Of a stretch of DNA of 64,000 bases, positions 43,126 through 52,971 are shown in pieces; position 1 is the stretch's first letter; the number at the start of each line of letters is the position of its first letter. This stretch comes from an uncultured Oscillospiraceae bacterium. GTDB lineage: Bacteria; Bacillota; Clostridia; Oscillospirales; Ruminococcaceae. The notes beneath the pieces are model-generated. The model saw only the letters and a list, made by a program, of their open reading frames with translations, was not told where the DNA came from and made no database searches. A program made the position numbers and the translations under genes. The DNA lies in assembly GCA_958448395.1 (NCBI GenBank), contig CAUDDP010000001.1, positions 16,058 through 80,057 on the forward strand, given 5' to 3'.

Positions 43126-45540
43126 ATGATGCAGCTTACCATTCGCAAACCTTTTTCCAGCCATTCCGTTTACAAAAACTATTTACTTGCTTTTTTACTC
43201 GGCTTTGGAGCATTGTTCATTGTTTATCTGCCTGCCATATGCATGGAGCATGGCTACTTTTTCTATTACGGAGACTATAACTCTCAGCAGCTTCCGTTCT
43301 ACTCGCTTGCCAATGACGCTGTCCGAAGCGGTAGTTTCGGCTGGAACTGGTATACCGATCTTGGTGCAAACTTCGTTGGCTCTTATGCCTTTTATCTATT
43401 GGGAAGCCCATTTTTCTGGTTGACCACCATTCTGCCAAGAAGCTGGGTACTCTATGCAATGCCAGTGCTGCTCTCTATGAAACATGGCATTGCTGCCCTG
43501 ACTGCCTATGCCTACATACAACGATTTGTTCGCAGCCGAAATGCAGCACTGATTGGCGGTCTCCTTTATGCCTTCTCTGGTTTTCAGCTCTTCAACCTCT
43601 TTTTCAACCACTTTCAGGATGTCACTGCGTTTTTTCCGCTTATGCTGATTGCAATGGAAGAAGCTGTCAACCACAACCGAAAAGGCGTGTTTGCATTGTC
43701 TGTTGCACTAATGGGCTGTATCAACTACTTTTTCTTTACGGGACAAGCCGTTTTTCTGGTGCTGTATTTCATTGTACGCTGCTTCTCAAAGGACTTTCGG
43801 GCAACACCAAAAAAGTTTTTCCTGTTGGTGCTGGAGGCTGTTATCGGCGTACTGCTTGCCTGTTTTATGCTTCTGCCATCTGCATTGGCGATTCTGGCAA
43901 ACAACCGCATTACTTCTCGGCTATACGGCATGGACATGCTTGCCTACAGCGATTCCACTCGCATCTGGCGGATCATCGAAAGCTTTTTCCTGATTCCGGA
44001 TGTTCCAGCCAGACCCAACCTCTTCTACAGCAATGAGGCAAAATGGGCATCAATTGGCGGCTACTTACCGCTGTTTTCCATGGTCGGCGTTCTCTCTTTC
44101 TGCAAGCATAAGGACGGACATTGGGCAAAACGACTGGTACTCCTCTGTACAATTTGTGCCTGTATTCCTATTTTAAACAGCTGCTTCTATGCTTTAAACG
44201 GCTCTTACTATGCAAGATGGTTCTATATGCCCATTTGTATCATGGCATTGATGACTGCTTATGTATTAGACAACACAACCATTTCCGTGAAATACGGTTT
44301 TGGCATTACGACGCTGATGATGGCAGCATTTGGTTTGATTTCGATTCTGCCGAAAAAAGACGGCGATACGGTCACATGGGGGAAATTTGCAGAATATCCA
44401 CTGTATTTCTATTTGACCCTCGGCATTTGTGTCATTTCCCTTGGAGCAGCTGGATTCTTATTCTACCGCAGAAAGAACGGAAAACCAATCTATGCAATCG
44501 CCCTGCCGTTAACCGTTGCCGCCTGCACCTTCTGCACCATGAGTGTGGTTTACTTTGGAGCGTATACACCAACACGGGCTGAGGAATACATTGACAAGGC
44601 AATTGACAAAGAAGGCGATGTCACCATTGCCGTTTCATCGGATGATTTCTTTCGGATTGATATTTCACAGGACAGGGATAATTATCCTATGTTCTGGGGA
44701 CTCCCGTGTATGCGGACATTCCATAGTATCGTACCTGCTTCTATTATGGAATTCTATTCGGAAATCGGTGTCACCAGGGATGTTGCTTCCCGTGCTGAAT
44801 TGGAATATAAGGCCATCCGTCATCTATTTTCTGTCCGGTATTACTTCGATGAAATCACGGAGTACAACTTAGAACCCGATGGCATTGACCTGCCGGGATT
44901 TTCCTACTATGATACCCAAAATGGTTTCTTCGTTTACAAGAATGATTATGCGTTGCCCATGGGATTTACGTTTGACACATATGTGGAAGAATCTCACTGG
45001 AAAAACCATACCGAAGAAGCACGCTGTAATTTACTGCTGCGTGCACTGGTGCTGAACCAGGAGCAAGTGGAACAATACGGGAAATGGATGCATCCTCTCC
45101 CTGTCTCTGACAGAACAATGACAGATGAGGATTTGCTGAAGGAATGCAAAGAACGGGCAGCAACTGCCTGTGAGACATTCCAATATGACAGCAAGGGATT
45201 CCAAGCAACCATCGAAACAGAATCGCCCAACCTGGTCTTTTTCAGTGTGCCATGGGACGAAGGCTGGTCAGCAGAAGTCAACGGAGAACCAGTAGACATT
45301 GAAAAAGTAGACATCGGCTTTATGGCAGTACCGGTATCGTCTGGAAATAGTAAAATTGTCTTTACCTATCACACCCCAGGACTGAAAACCGGTGCATTGC
45401 TCTCATTGGGTGGACTGGTATTGCTAATCGGCTATCTGACAACAGCGTATATTTTAAAAAAGAAATCGCATCCTTCTTTAGAAACTACCGTTTGCTGTAT
45501 GGATTATACAGCAGAGGAAACAACGGATTTTCAAGCATAA
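43126..45540 (+). CDS. YfhO-family polytopic membrane protein
   Basis: 804 residues. About a dozen membrane segments, with the opening YLPAICMEHGYFFYYGDYNSQQLPFY and NWYTDLGANFVGSYAFYLLGSP typical of YfhO, then an extracellular C-terminal domain containing NLVFFSVPWDEGWSAEVNGEPV before a final membrane segment. In Bacillus and Listeria YfhO proteins are GT-C type glycosyltransferases that decorate lipoteichoic acid. A similar role is expected here but is not shown by context. GGAGG precedes the start. Confidence 0.9.
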   Translation: MMQLTIRKPFSSHSVYKNYLLAFLLGFGALFIVYLPAICMEHGYFFYYGDYNSQQLPFYSLANDAVRSGSFGWNWYTDLGANFVGSYAFYLLGSPFFWLTTILPRSWVLYAMPVLLSMKHGIAALTAYAYIQRFVRSRNAALIGGLLYAFSGFQLFNLFFNHFQDVTAFFPLMLIAMEEAVNHNRKGVFALSVALMGCINYFFFTGQAVFLVLYFIVRCFSKDFRATPKKFFLLVLEAVIGVLLACFMLLPSALAILANNRITSRLYGMDMLAYSDSTRIWRIIESFFLIPDVPARPNLFYSNEAKWASIGGYLPLFSMVGVLSFCKHKDGHWAKRLVLLCTICACIPILNSCFYALNGSYYARWFYMPICIMALMTAYVLDNTTISVKYGFGITTLMMAAFGLISILPKKDGDTVTWGKFAEYPLYFYLTLGICVISLGAAGFLFYRRKNGKPIYAIALPLTVAACTFCTMSVVYFGAYTPTRAEEYIDKAIDKEGDVTIAVSSDDFFRIDISQDRDNYPMFWGLPCMRTFHSIVPASIMEFYSEIGVTRDVASRAELEYKAIRHLFSVRYYFDEITEYNLEPDGIDLPGFSYYDTQNGFFVYKNDYALPMGFTFDTYVEESHWKNHTEEARCNLLLRALVLNQEQVEQYGKWMHPLPVSDRTMTDEDLLKECKERAATACETFQYDSKGFQATIETESPNLVFFSVPWDEGWSAEVNGEPVDIEKVDIGFMAVPVSSGNSKIVFTYHTPGLKTGALLSLGGLVLLIGYLTTAYILKKKSHPSLETTVCCMDYTAEETTDFQA

Positions 45541-45599
45541 ACGCATTCTCAAACACCAAGCGAAAACAAGATCCATTACAGGTAGAAAGGAAGTTTCAA

Positions 45600-46151
45600 A
45601 TGCATTTAAAAGAATTTACCAAGAGCAGTAAATTGGTCTATGAAGCAAAAATCTTTCATGTAACAAGAGACACGGCGGAATTGGAAGACGGCAAATTGGT
45701 ACAGCGGGATGTGGTACACCACAGCGGTGGCGTATGCGTGGTACCGCTGACAGAACGCAATACCGTACTCATGGTACAACAATATCGCTATCCATTCCAC
45801 GAAGTCACATTGGAGATTCCTGCTGGAAAGCGGGAAAAAGGAGAAGATCCGCTGCAATGTGGTCTGCGGGAACTGCGGGAAGAGGTCGGACGAACCTGCA
45901 AAAAGTATACAGAACTCGGATGCCTCTACCCAACACCAGCTTATGATACGGAGATCATTTATATGTACCTCGCACAGGAACTCTCCCAGCCCATGCAGCA
46001 GGAACTGGATGCCGGTGAATTTCTGGACATTATTGAGCTGCCATTAGAAGATGTCGTAAAAATGGTGATGGACGGAAAAATTCCAGATGCAAAAACCCAA
46101 ACTGCCATCCTGAAAACCTGGACATTCCTGCAAATTCAGGGTAAAAAATAA
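45600..46151 (+). CDS. Nudix hydrolase, ADP-ribose pyrophosphatase type
   Basis: 183 residues. Complete Nudix box from Gly-Lys-Arg-Glu to LRELREEVG (G-x5-E-x7-REUXEEXGU). Upstream QYRYPFHEVTLEIPAGK and downstream YPTPAYDTEIIYMYLA are typical of ADP-ribose pyrophosphatases (NudF/YqkG). It removes ADP-ribose and similar nucleotides. ATG 45600 follows AAGGAAG; the longer frame overlaps the YfhO gene and was not used. Confidence 0.93.
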   Translation: MHLKEFTKSSKLVYEAKIFHVTRDTAELEDGKLVQRDVVHHSGGVCVVPLTERNTVLMVQQYRYPFHEVTLEIPAGKREKGEDPLQCGLRELREEVGRTCKKYTELGCLYPTPAYDTEIIYMYLAQELSQPMQQELDAGEFLDIIELPLEDVVKMVMDGKIPDAKTQTAILKTWTFLQIQGKK

Positions 46152-46182
46152 GGACAGCCTGCTGTTTTTAAGCAGGTTGTCC
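46147..46182 (-). terminator. Terminator after spoVG, between convergent genes
   Basis: GGACAgCCTGCT and AGCAGGtTGTCC arms with a 7-base loop; on the minus strand it is followed by TTATTTTTT. It starts right after the Nudix stop on the plus strand and likely serves spoVG. Confidence 0.75.
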
Positions 46183-46212
46183 CAAAAGAAAGCGATAATC
46201 AATGGTTAGAAA

Positions 46213-46524
46213 TTACACATTTTGCGTATATTCTGTATTCTGTGCAGATGCCATTTCCGCCTCCATCAGTGCCAGGTGCTGTTTGTAGGTTTCCATAATC
46301 TGTGCTTCCATTTCCTTTCTGGCAGCAACAGAGATCGGATGCACGATATCCCGGAATACACCATTCTCATCTTTTCGGCTCGGCATTGCAACAAAAAGAC
46401 GTTCATCACCCTGCACAATTTTGATGTCATGTACGGCAAGCATATTGTCCAGCGTGATGGAAACAATCGCACGCAGCCGTCCTTCTGTGATGATTCTTCT
46501 GATCTTGATATCTGTGATTTCCAT
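46213..46524 (-). CDS. spoVG: Septation/sporulation regulator SpoVG
   Basis: 103 residues. MEITDIKIRRI, the conserved LRAIVSITLDNMLAVHDIKI and the FVAMPSRK RNA/DNA-binding motif, then DIVHPI. SpoVG is a small nucleic-acid-binding protein affecting cell division at sporulation and many genes in other Firmicutes. AAAAGGAGG precedes the start. It is transcribed away from murC, with an unusual inverted repeat in the shared upstream region. Confidence 0.96.
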   Translation of the reverse strand: MEITDIKIRRIITEGRLRAIVSITLDNMLAVHDIKIVQGDERLFVAMPSRKDENGVFRDIVHPISVAARKEMEAQIMETYKQHLALMEAEMASAQNTEYTQNV

Positions 46525-46577
46525 AAGATGACCTCCTTTTAGACAGCGTAACCAGACTTGCAGCTGTGGCTACATTA

Positions 46578-46624
46578 CCGGTTTTCCCGTATCCGCAGCT
46601 TATGGATAGTATGGGAAAAACCGG
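46578..46624. promoter_or_regulatory. Long imperfect inverted repeat between spoVG and murC
   Basis: CCGGTTTTCCCGTATCC (46578-46594) pairs with GGATAGTATGGGAAAAACCGG (46604-46624), allowing a few bulges. It lies in the divergent upstream region, about 54 bases from the spoVG start and about 115 from murC. No T-run suited to termination follows. It may be an operator or an mRNA leader structure. Confidence 0.5.
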
Positions 46625-46740
46625 ACAGACTATGCACATATTCCTTCCAACCCCGCATTTCTTTTTTGGGAATAGAAAGAATATGGATATCAGTATACAC
46701 GAAGCAAATGAAAATTGCGATAAAGAAAAGAGTGATTTTT

Positions 46741-48192
46741 TTGAACAAAGAAATATTAAATTGTAAAAAACACATCCATTTCATTGGAATTGGCGGTTCT
46801 GGTATGTATCCGCTGGTACAAATTCTGCACACAAAGGGCTATTATATCACTGGCTCCGATAATAATGAATCGGAAACCCTGCAAGCCGTTCGGGATATGG
46901 GCATCCCAGTTATCCTGGGACAGCGTGCTGAAAACATCGAAGGGGCAGATTTAATCGTCTACACAGCTGCCATTATGGCAGATAATCCAGAGCTGATTGC
47001 TGCAAAAGAGGCAGAAAAAAACAACGGCGTGGATCTGATGGAACGCAGCGAATTGCTTGGTCTGGTCACAAGCTGGTATGACAATGCCATCTGTATTGCC
47101 GGCACACACGGAAAAACGACGACTACCTCCATGACAACACAGATTCTCTATGATGCCGGTGCTGACCCATCTGCTGTCATTGGCGGAAAACTTGCATGCA
47201 TCCACGGCAGTGGACGCTGCGGTAAAAGTGATATTATGACCTGTGAAGCCTGTGAATTTGTGGATACTTTTTTGAAGCTGTATCCAGATATTGCCGTACT
47301 GCTGAACATTGATGCGGATCATCTGGACTATTTCGGTACAGTAGAAAACATCATCCGTTCGTTCCACAAGTTCGCAGAAAACACATCAAAAGTTATTATT
47401 TATAACGGAGATGACGAAAAAACCTGCAAAGCTGTGGAAGGTATTACCGGCAAGGAACTGATTACTTTCGGCAAACAGGAAGGCAATGATTATGTAGCTG
47501 AAAATATTGTACACGTTTCCGGACTGGAAACGCATTTCGATGTGCGATACCACGGCGAACTGCTTGGCACTGTTGTCTTAAATATTGCCGGTGTCCACAA
47601 TGTTCTGAATGCACTGGCAGCCATTGCCGCTGCCCGTTACGTCGGTATTTCTTTTGAAGAAGCTGTCAAAGGACTCGGCAACTTCCATGGTGCCGGCAGA
47701 CGCTTTGACAAAAAAGGAGAAGCCTGCGGCATTACTGTGGTAGATGATTACGGACATCATCCAACAGAATTGACCGTTACCCTACAGGCAGCCATGGAAA
47801 TGCCGTTCCATGCAGTGTGGGCTGTCTTCCAACCATTTACCTTCTCTCGGACTGCCATGCTGCTGGACGACTTTGTAAAGGCACTTTCCATTCCGACCCA
47901 TGCGGTGCTAACCGATATTATGGGTTCTCGGGAAAAGAATACCTATCACATTTTCACCCGTCAGCTCGGTGAAAAAATTCCGGGAGCTGTTTGGTTTCCA
48001 CAAGACGAAACCGATCCGGAATCCAATGACGAACGAAAATACAAAAACTTTGCAGATGTTTGCCAATATGTCTGCGACCACGCCGAACCAGGGGATCTGG
48101 TCATTACAATGGGATGCGGCGACATCAATAAAGTAAATAAAATGATTTTGGAAGAATTACAGCACAGAGAACAGCTGAAAAAACAGGGATAA
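46741..48192 (+). CDS. murC: UDP-MurNAc--L-alanine ligase MurC
   Basis: Adds L-Ala to UDP-MurNAc, the first stem-peptide step. About 483 residues. HIHFIGIGGSGMYPL near the start (the N-terminal Rossmann motif), P-loop GTHGKTTTTSM at about 120 and the DDYGHHPTE motif near 338. The start is uncertain: a TTG at 46741 has GAGTGA just upstream and gives a family-like N-terminus; an in-frame ATG at 46708 has no ribosome site. MurC lies apart from the dcw cluster here and heads a run with zapA. Confidence 0.93.
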   Translation: MNKEILNCKKHIHFIGIGGSGMYPLVQILHTKGYYITGSDNNESETLQAVRDMGIPVILGQRAENIEGADLIVYTAAIMADNPELIAAKEAEKNNGVDLMERSELLGLVTSWYDNAICIAGTHGKTTTTSMTTQILYDAGADPSAVIGGKLACIHGSGRCGKSDIMTCEACEFVDTFLKLYPDIAVLLNIDADHLDYFGTVENIIRSFHKFAENTSKVIIYNGDDEKTCKAVEGITGKELITFGKQEGNDYVAENIVHVSGLETHFDVRYHGELLGTVVLNIAGVHNVLNALAAIAAARYVGISFEEAVKGLGNFHGAGRRFDKKGEACGITVVDDYGHHPTELTVTLQAAMEMPFHAVWAVFQPFTFSRTAMLLDDFVKALSIPTHAVLTDIMGSREKNTYHIFTRQLGEKIPGAVWFPQDETDPESNDERKYKNFADVCQYVCDHAEPGDLVITMGCGDINKVNKMILEELQHREQLKKQG

Positions 48193-48303
48193 AACTGCAA
48201 ATAGAAACATATTGTAATTCATCTGTTCTATGTTCTTGTCATGCAAACCATCTGCATTGGCATTTCCACAATTTCTTATCCACAATTTTTTTTACAAAAA
48301 ACC

Positions 48304-48332
48304 TTTTCATTTTTTGAAAAATGGATTATAAT
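48304..48332 (+). promoter_or_regulatory. Promoter before zapA
   Basis: TTTTCA (48304-48309), 17-base spacer, TATAAT (48327-48332), about 55 bases before zapA. The -35 is weak, the -10 perfect. Confidence 0.6.
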
Positions 48333-48388
48333 AAAAGCTGCACATGGTGTATTCGGTACAGAAACCAAAATAGAAAGGATCCCCCAAT

Positions 48389-48754
48389 ATGACAAATAAA
48401 GTAAAAGTTGTAATCTGTGGGAAGGACTTTATGCTGCAAACAGCGGAATCTGCAAACTATGTCATCGGGCTTGCCCGTACACTGGAAAACCGAATTGCAG
48501 AAGTCTCCGGCACAAATAGCAGTACTTCCCCTTTTGCCGCTTCCATTATGGTTGCACTCTCCACACTGGATGATCTCAACAAGGCAACACAGCGTCTGGA
48601 TGCTCTGCGGGAACAGGCAAAAGAATACGTGGACGAAGCCGGAAAAACCCGTCTCGCCTATGATAATGCCATGCTGGATGTCAAACGTCTTCAGGCAAGA
48701 GTGGACGCTCTTGAAAAAGAATTACAGAACACAAAACAATCTGCAAAGGTATGA
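48389..48754 (+). CDS. zapA: Cell division protein ZapA
   Basis: 121 residues. N-terminal beta part with KVKVVICGKDFMLQTAES, a helix with YVIGLARTLENRI, and a long C-terminal coiled coil (about 65-118). ZapA cross-links and stabilises FtsZ filaments at the Z ring. A good ribosome site (AAAGGA) precedes the start. Its stop overlaps the start of the U32 peptidase gene by 4 bases, the common zapA-U32 pairing in Firmicutes. Confidence 0.92.
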   Translation: MTNKVKVVICGKDFMLQTAESANYVIGLARTLENRIAEVSGTNSSTSPFAASIMVALSTLDDLNKATQRLDALREQAKEYVDEAGKTRLAYDNAMLDVKRLQARVDALEKELQNTKQSAKV

Positions 48755-50817
48755 GACAATATCCTGAGATTTTAGCCCCTGCGGGCAGCATGGAGGCACT
48801 GACTGCTGCCGTGAACTGCGGAACCGATGCTGTGTACCTTGGAGCAACCCTGTTTTCTGCCCGGCAGAATGCCCATAATTTTGATGCTGCTGCCCTACAG
48901 GAGGCCACTGCATTCTGCCATACAAACGGGGTAACCGTCTACTTAACAGTCAACACCCTTGTCTTTGATGCAGAATGGAATGCACTTGACCAACTCCTGC
49001 AAACTGCTGCCGCTTGTGGGATTGACGCCTGTATTGTACAGGATCTCGGCGTTGCAGATTATATCCGAAATCGCATTCCAGATATGCCACTCCACGCCTC
49101 CACGCAGATGACCATCTATTCCCCTGCCGGTGCAATCTGGGCAAAGAAACACGGCTTCTCCCGTGTGGTTGTGGCAAGAGAAATGACTCGTACAGAAATT
49201 CAAAAGGTCTGCGAAATTGGTCTGGAAGTCGAACAGTTTGTACACGGTGCTCTTTGTATGTGTATTTCCGGACAGTGCTATCTTTCCGCAATGATCGGCT
49301 CCCGCAGTGCCAATCGTGGATGTTGTGCACAGGCTTGTCGTCTGCCGTTTACCGCAAAGGGCAACCGACAAGCTGCTGCCCTTTCGCTGAAAGATGTCTG
49401 CTTGCTGCCACACTATCAGAAACTTTGTAATGACGGCATTACTTCTTTGAAGATTGAAGGCAGAATGAAGCGACCAGAATACGTTGCAGCAGCCGTAACT
49501 GCTTTACGGCTGCTACGAGAAGGACAGCAGCCAGATTTACAGATGCTGCGTGCTGTCTTCTCCCGCAGTGGTTTTACAGACGGCTATTACACCGGAAAAC
49601 GAACACAGATGTTCGGCACCCGGCAAAAGGAAGATGTCAAAGCAGCCGAAGCCGTTCTGCCAAAGCTGGCAGAACTGGCAAAGAAGCCTGCTGTTCGTCT
49701 GCCAATTGCAATGACGGCAACGGTACAACTCGAACAACCAGTCACACTCACCGTTTCCCTGCCGGACGGCAATTCTGTTACAGTCAGCGATTTTCTCGCA
49801 GAACCAGCCAAAACCAAACCCTGTGACGCTGCATTATTGGAACGACAGCTCAGCAAGTTGGGCAACACTGCCTATCAATTGCGTCGCCTCACGACAAACT
49901 GTGACGGACATTCTGCTATTTCCGCAGCGGCTTTAAATGCCCTGCGAAGAACCGCAATAGACGAATTGAACGCCCTGCGGCGAAAAAATCACACCCCTGT
50001 CTATCCCCTGAAGGATATACCAGCACTGCCAAAAAGTATCCTGCACCGACCATCTGCATCGCCAGAATACTGGATACAAGTTCGCACAATGGAACAACTG
50101 CACGCAGTACAAAACAGCAGCTTTCCAGTGAGACGGATTCTGCTGCCGCTGGCTCTGGCAGAGTCGCTGAATGCCCCCATCCCAGAAGCCATTTTCACTC
50201 TGCCAACCTTTGAACCCAATGATAGGCAATTACAGCAGCAACTTGCTGTATGCAGAAAAAACGGCTGGACGGATGTTCTCTGTGACACCACAGCACATCT
50301 TATCCTTGGCAAACAGGCTGGTTTTATGCTGCATGGTGGAACGGGATTAAACATTGCCAACCGGCACAGCATTGCTGTCCTACAGCAATTTGGTGCAAAG
50401 GATACTCTGCTTTCTGTGGAACTCACCGCACAGCAGGGTTTGTCCTGCAATGGCATCTTGCCAATCGGCGTATTCGCCTATGGACATTTTCCGGTTATGA
50501 AAACCCGACTCTGTCCCATTCGAGAGGAAGTTGGCTGCCATGCCTGCCCACACGCTCTCACTGACCGAACTGGCAGAAAATTTCCGGTCTTCTGTATGGA
50601 ATCCTATACCGTTCTGTATAATGCCGTTCCAACTTGGATGGCAGATAAACTGGACATGTTACAGGGCTTTTCTACCCTGTTGCTGTCGTTTTCGGTCGAA
50701 TCAGAAAAACAAATTCATAAGGTACTCCATGCCTATCAGCACGCACTCCCGTCTGCATCAACTGCCTATACCCGTGGTCTGCTGCTGCGTGGATTGCCGT
50801 CAGCGATTAAAAAATAA
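48751..50817 (+). CDS. U32-family peptidase with DUF3656-like extension
   Basis: 688 residues. The U32 core spans about 1-300: ILAPAGSMEALTAAVNCGTDAVYLG, EQFVHGALCMCISGQC (family signature) and ANRGCCAQACRLPF with the clustered cysteines that bind an iron-sulfur cluster in relatives. The long C-terminal part corresponds to DUF3656 and further unknown sequence. Related enzymes (RlhA, TrhP type) are needed for rRNA C2501 or tRNA U34 hydroxylation rather than acting as proteases; which one applies here is not clear. It is coupled to zapA. Confidence 0.92.
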   Translation: MRQYPEILAPAGSMEALTAAVNCGTDAVYLGATLFSARQNAHNFDAAALQEATAFCHTNGVTVYLTVNTLVFDAEWNALDQLLQTAAACGIDACIVQDLGVADYIRNRIPDMPLHASTQMTIYSPAGAIWAKKHGFSRVVVAREMTRTEIQKVCEIGLEVEQFVHGALCMCISGQCYLSAMIGSRSANRGCCAQACRLPFTAKGNRQAAALSLKDVCLLPHYQKLCNDGITSLKIEGRMKRPEYVAAAVTALRLLREGQQPDLQMLRAVFSRSGFTDGYYTGKRTQMFGTRQKEDVKAAEAVLPKLAELAKKPAVRLPIAMTATVQLEQPVTLTVSLPDGNSVTVSDFLAEPAKTKPCDAALLERQLSKLGNTAYQLRRLTTNCDGHSAISAAALNALRRTAIDELNALRRKNHTPVYPLKDIPALPKSILHRPSASPEYWIQVRTMEQLHAVQNSSFPVRRILLPLALAESLNAPIPEAIFTLPTFEPNDRQLQQQLAVCRKNGWTDVLCDTTAHLILGKQAGFMLHGGTGLNIANRHSIAVLQQFGAKDTLLSVELTAQQGLSCNGILPIGVFAYGHFPVMKTRLCPIREEVGCHACPHALTDRTGRKFPVFCMESYTVLYNAVPTWMADKLDMLQGFSTLLLSFSVESEKQIHKVLHAYQHALPSASTAYTRGLLLRGLPSAIKK

Positions 50818-50851
50818 AACATTCTCTATTTTAGAATTTGCGGAGGTTTTT

Positions 50852-51289
50852 ATGCAATTACAAATTCAGCGGCTTCGTTCTACTGCAAAATTACCGAAAC
50901 AAGCAACCAAAGACAGTGCTGGGTATGATTTATATGCCGCACTGGACGAACCAATTTCCATTCTGGCAGGAGAAGTCCGGCAGATTCCAACTGGTCTGGC
51001 AATGGCACCAGACAGAACGGATGTGGCACTGCTGCTCATGGCTCGTTCCGGTTTGTCAACAAAATATGGCATTACAATGGTCAATGGGGTTGGTTTGGTA
51101 GACAGCGACTATCGAGGAGAACTTCTCGTTCCGCTAATCAATCTCAGCTCACAGCCATTCACGGTTCTGCCCGAAATGCGGATTGCACAGCTGGTGCTAA
51201 TGCCGGTTCTACATCCGGTGCTGACAGAGGTAGAACAACTCTCAGAAACGATGCGAGGAACAGGCGGTTTCGGTTCAACCGGACAATAA
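50852..51289 (+). CDS. dut: dUTP diphosphatase
   Basis: Hydrolyses dUTP to dUMP, keeping uracil out of DNA. 145 residues, trimeric type. All five motifs are visible: DSAGYDLYA, MARSGLSTKYGI, NGVGLVDSDYRGEL, RIAQLVLMP and the closing GTGGFGSTG. CGGAGG precedes ATG 50852; the frame is open further upstream inside the U32 gene but that part is not dUTPase-like. Confidence 0.96.
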   Translation: MQLQIQRLRSTAKLPKQATKDSAGYDLYAALDEPISILAGEVRQIPTGLAMAPDRTDVALLLMARSGLSTKYGITMVNGVGLVDSDYRGELLVPLINLSSQPFTVLPEMRIAQLVLMPVLHPVLTEVEQLSETMRGTGGFGSTGQ

Positions 51290-51394
51290 TTTCCCATTCT
51301 AAATGCTTCGCATTGCTACGGCAGTAAAATTATAAATCCCTGCTGTTTCCCTATTATAAATCATCCCTATCAGGGGATAAGGAGCGATATTTTC

Positions 51395-51664
51395 ATGGAT
51401 AAATTTAAAAAAATCCTGCTGTACATATTAGTCTATGTTGTAGCTTTGATTCTTGGTGGCATCCTCGCCACCCTTGGTGAAAAAATCAATGGTCTCAGTT
51501 TTCTAAGCTATACCATGGACTGGGGATTTGATCCGATTGACCTGGATCTCAATGTGCTTTCCCTCGTCTTTGGGCTGCGTTTGAATATCAGCATGGGACA
51601 AATTCTCATGATTCTGGTTTCAATTTTTACCGCCCCAAAAATTGTAGGAAAGCTGTCTAGCTAA
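51395..51664 (+). CDS. DUF4321 small membrane protein
   Basis: 89 residues with two or three hydrophobic segments: a first near residues 7-27, and VLSLVFGLRLNISMGQILMILVSIF towards the end. This layout and the LDLNVLSLVFGL motif match DUF4321, small membrane proteins often found just before mreB in Clostridia; function unknown. A ribosome site (AAGGAG) precedes it, and an ATCCC/GGGAT stem overlaps that area. Confidence 0.75.
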   Translation: MDKFKKILLYILVYVVALILGGILATLGEKINGLSFLSYTMDWGFDPIDLDLNVLSLVFGLRLNISMGQILMILVSIFTAPKIVGKLSS

Positions 51665-51718
51665 CACCTGCTAACAGTACATTTTTACATTCTTTTTATC
51701 ATTTTACGATTTGTAGGA

Positions 51719-51747
51719 TTGCATCAAAACGCAATTTATGCTATAAT
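51719..51747 (+). promoter_or_regulatory. Promoter of the mreBCD-PBP2 operon
   Basis: TTGCAT (51719-51724), 17-base spacer, TATAAT (51742-51747). The leader to mreB is about 175 bases, unusually long. Confidence 0.8.
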
Positions 51748-51804
51748 AAAAATAAAACTTCTCTTCTCATCTGATTTGCTGTCTTTTTCTCAGCAGAGTG
51801 GCAT

Positions 51805-51836
51805 AACCGTTTCAGAAAAACGGTTTTTGTCTTTTC
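51805..51836 (+). terminator. Terminator-like hairpin in the mreB leader, possible attenuator
   Basis: AACCGTT (51805-51811) and AACGGTT (51819-51825) pair perfectly with a 7-base loop, followed by TTTGTCTTTT. It lies between the promoter and mreB, so it would cut the transcript to about 80 nucleotides unless bypassed. Confidence 0.6.
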
Positions 51837-51927
51837 ATGGATCATTTTTACAGTTTCAACAGCAGAATGATAGAAAAACAGAATTTTCTTCTGCTGTCAG
51901 AGTTTGGCATAGAAAGGTGCAAGCAAA

Positions 51928-52941
51928 ATGTTTATCAAAGATATTGGTATCGACCTTGGTACAGCAAATACATTGATCTATCTGCGAGGACGAGGCATTA
52001 TCATCCGGGAACCCTCCGTTGTGGCAGTGAACACCCACACTGAATCAGCAAAATACGTGGGAAAGGAAGCCAAAGAAGTCATTGGCAGAACGCCCGGTTC
52101 TATTGTTGCTGTGCGTCCGCTGAAAAACGGCGTCATTGCAGATTTTGAAACAACAACCATTATGTTACAGGAATTTATCCGAAAGGCTCTGCGAGGCAAA
52201 ACCTTCACAAAAGCTAGAGTTATTATTTGTATTCCTTCTGGTATCACAACAGTGGAACGACGTGCTGTAAAGGAAGCTGTAGAACAGGCTGGAGCGAAAT
52301 ATGTACTGATTGTAGAAGAAACCATGGCAGCAGCAATTGGTGCTGGTCTGCCCACACAGGAGCCTGTAGGGAGCATGATTGTCGACATCGGCGGCGGTAC
52401 CAGTGAAGTAGCCGTCATCTCTATGGGGGGCATTGTTTCCTCAAAAAGCATTCGCTGTGGCGGTGACGAACTGGATGCCGCCATTATCAATCATATCAAA
52501 AAACGCTATAACCTCCTCATTGGCGAACGTACGGCAGAGGATATCAAAATTCAAATCGGTTCTGCCTTCCCAATGGATCGGGAAGATGCCATGGAAATCA
52601 AGGGAAGAAATCTTCTGAACGGTCTGCCGGAAACCATCCATATCACAGAGGCAGAAGTAAGAGATGCGATGTCTGAACCGCTTGCACGCATTGTCGATGC
52701 GGTCAAGTATACATTGGAGCAAACACCGCCAGAACTGGCAGCCGATATCATTGACCGCGGAATGATTCTCTCCGGCGGCGGTGCCCTGCTGCGAGGCATG
52801 GATCGACTGATTCACCAGGAAACCGGTATGCCGGTACTGGTAGCAGAATATCCACTGGACTGTGTGGCAGAAGGAACCGGTAAAATTTTTCAACACCTCG
52901 AAAACTATCAAGATGCTCTGACGGAAGACACTCGTTACTAA
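51928..52941 (+). CDS. mreB: Rod shape-determining protein MreB
   Basis: Actin-like ATPase that directs lateral wall synthesis. 337 residues. Phosphate 1 motif [13 protein letters not shown], phosphate 2 [14 protein letters not shown] and the adenosine motif [11 protein letters not shown]; the [14 protein letters not shown] connecting region is typical. AGAAAGG precedes the ATG. First gene of mreB-mreC-mreD-PBP2, indicating a cell with an elongation mode, at least ancestrally. Confidence 0.97.
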   Translation: MFIKDIGIDLGTANTLIYLRGRGIIIREPSVVAVNTHTESAKYVGKEAKEVIGRTPGSIVAVRPLKNGVIADFETTTIMLQEFIRKALRGKTFTKARVIICIPSGITTVERRAVKEAVEQAGAKYVLIVEETMAAAIGAGLPTQEPVGSMIVDIGGGTSEVAVISMGGIVSSKSIRCGGDELDAAIINHIKKRYNLLIGERTAEDIKIQIGSAFPMDREDAMEIKGRNLLNGLPETIHITEAEVRDAMSEPLARIVDAVKYTLEQTPPELAADIIDRGMILSGGGALLRGMDRLIHQETGMPVLVAEYPLDCVAEGTGKIFQHLENYQDALTEDTRY

Positions 52942-52971
52942 TATCGGGAAGACAAAGGAGGAAAACAAATT

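Noticed and set aside
46558..46740. 61-codon upstream extension of MurC
   Set aside because: It runs through the inverted repeat and lacks ribosome sites; the family begins near the HIHFIGIGG motif.
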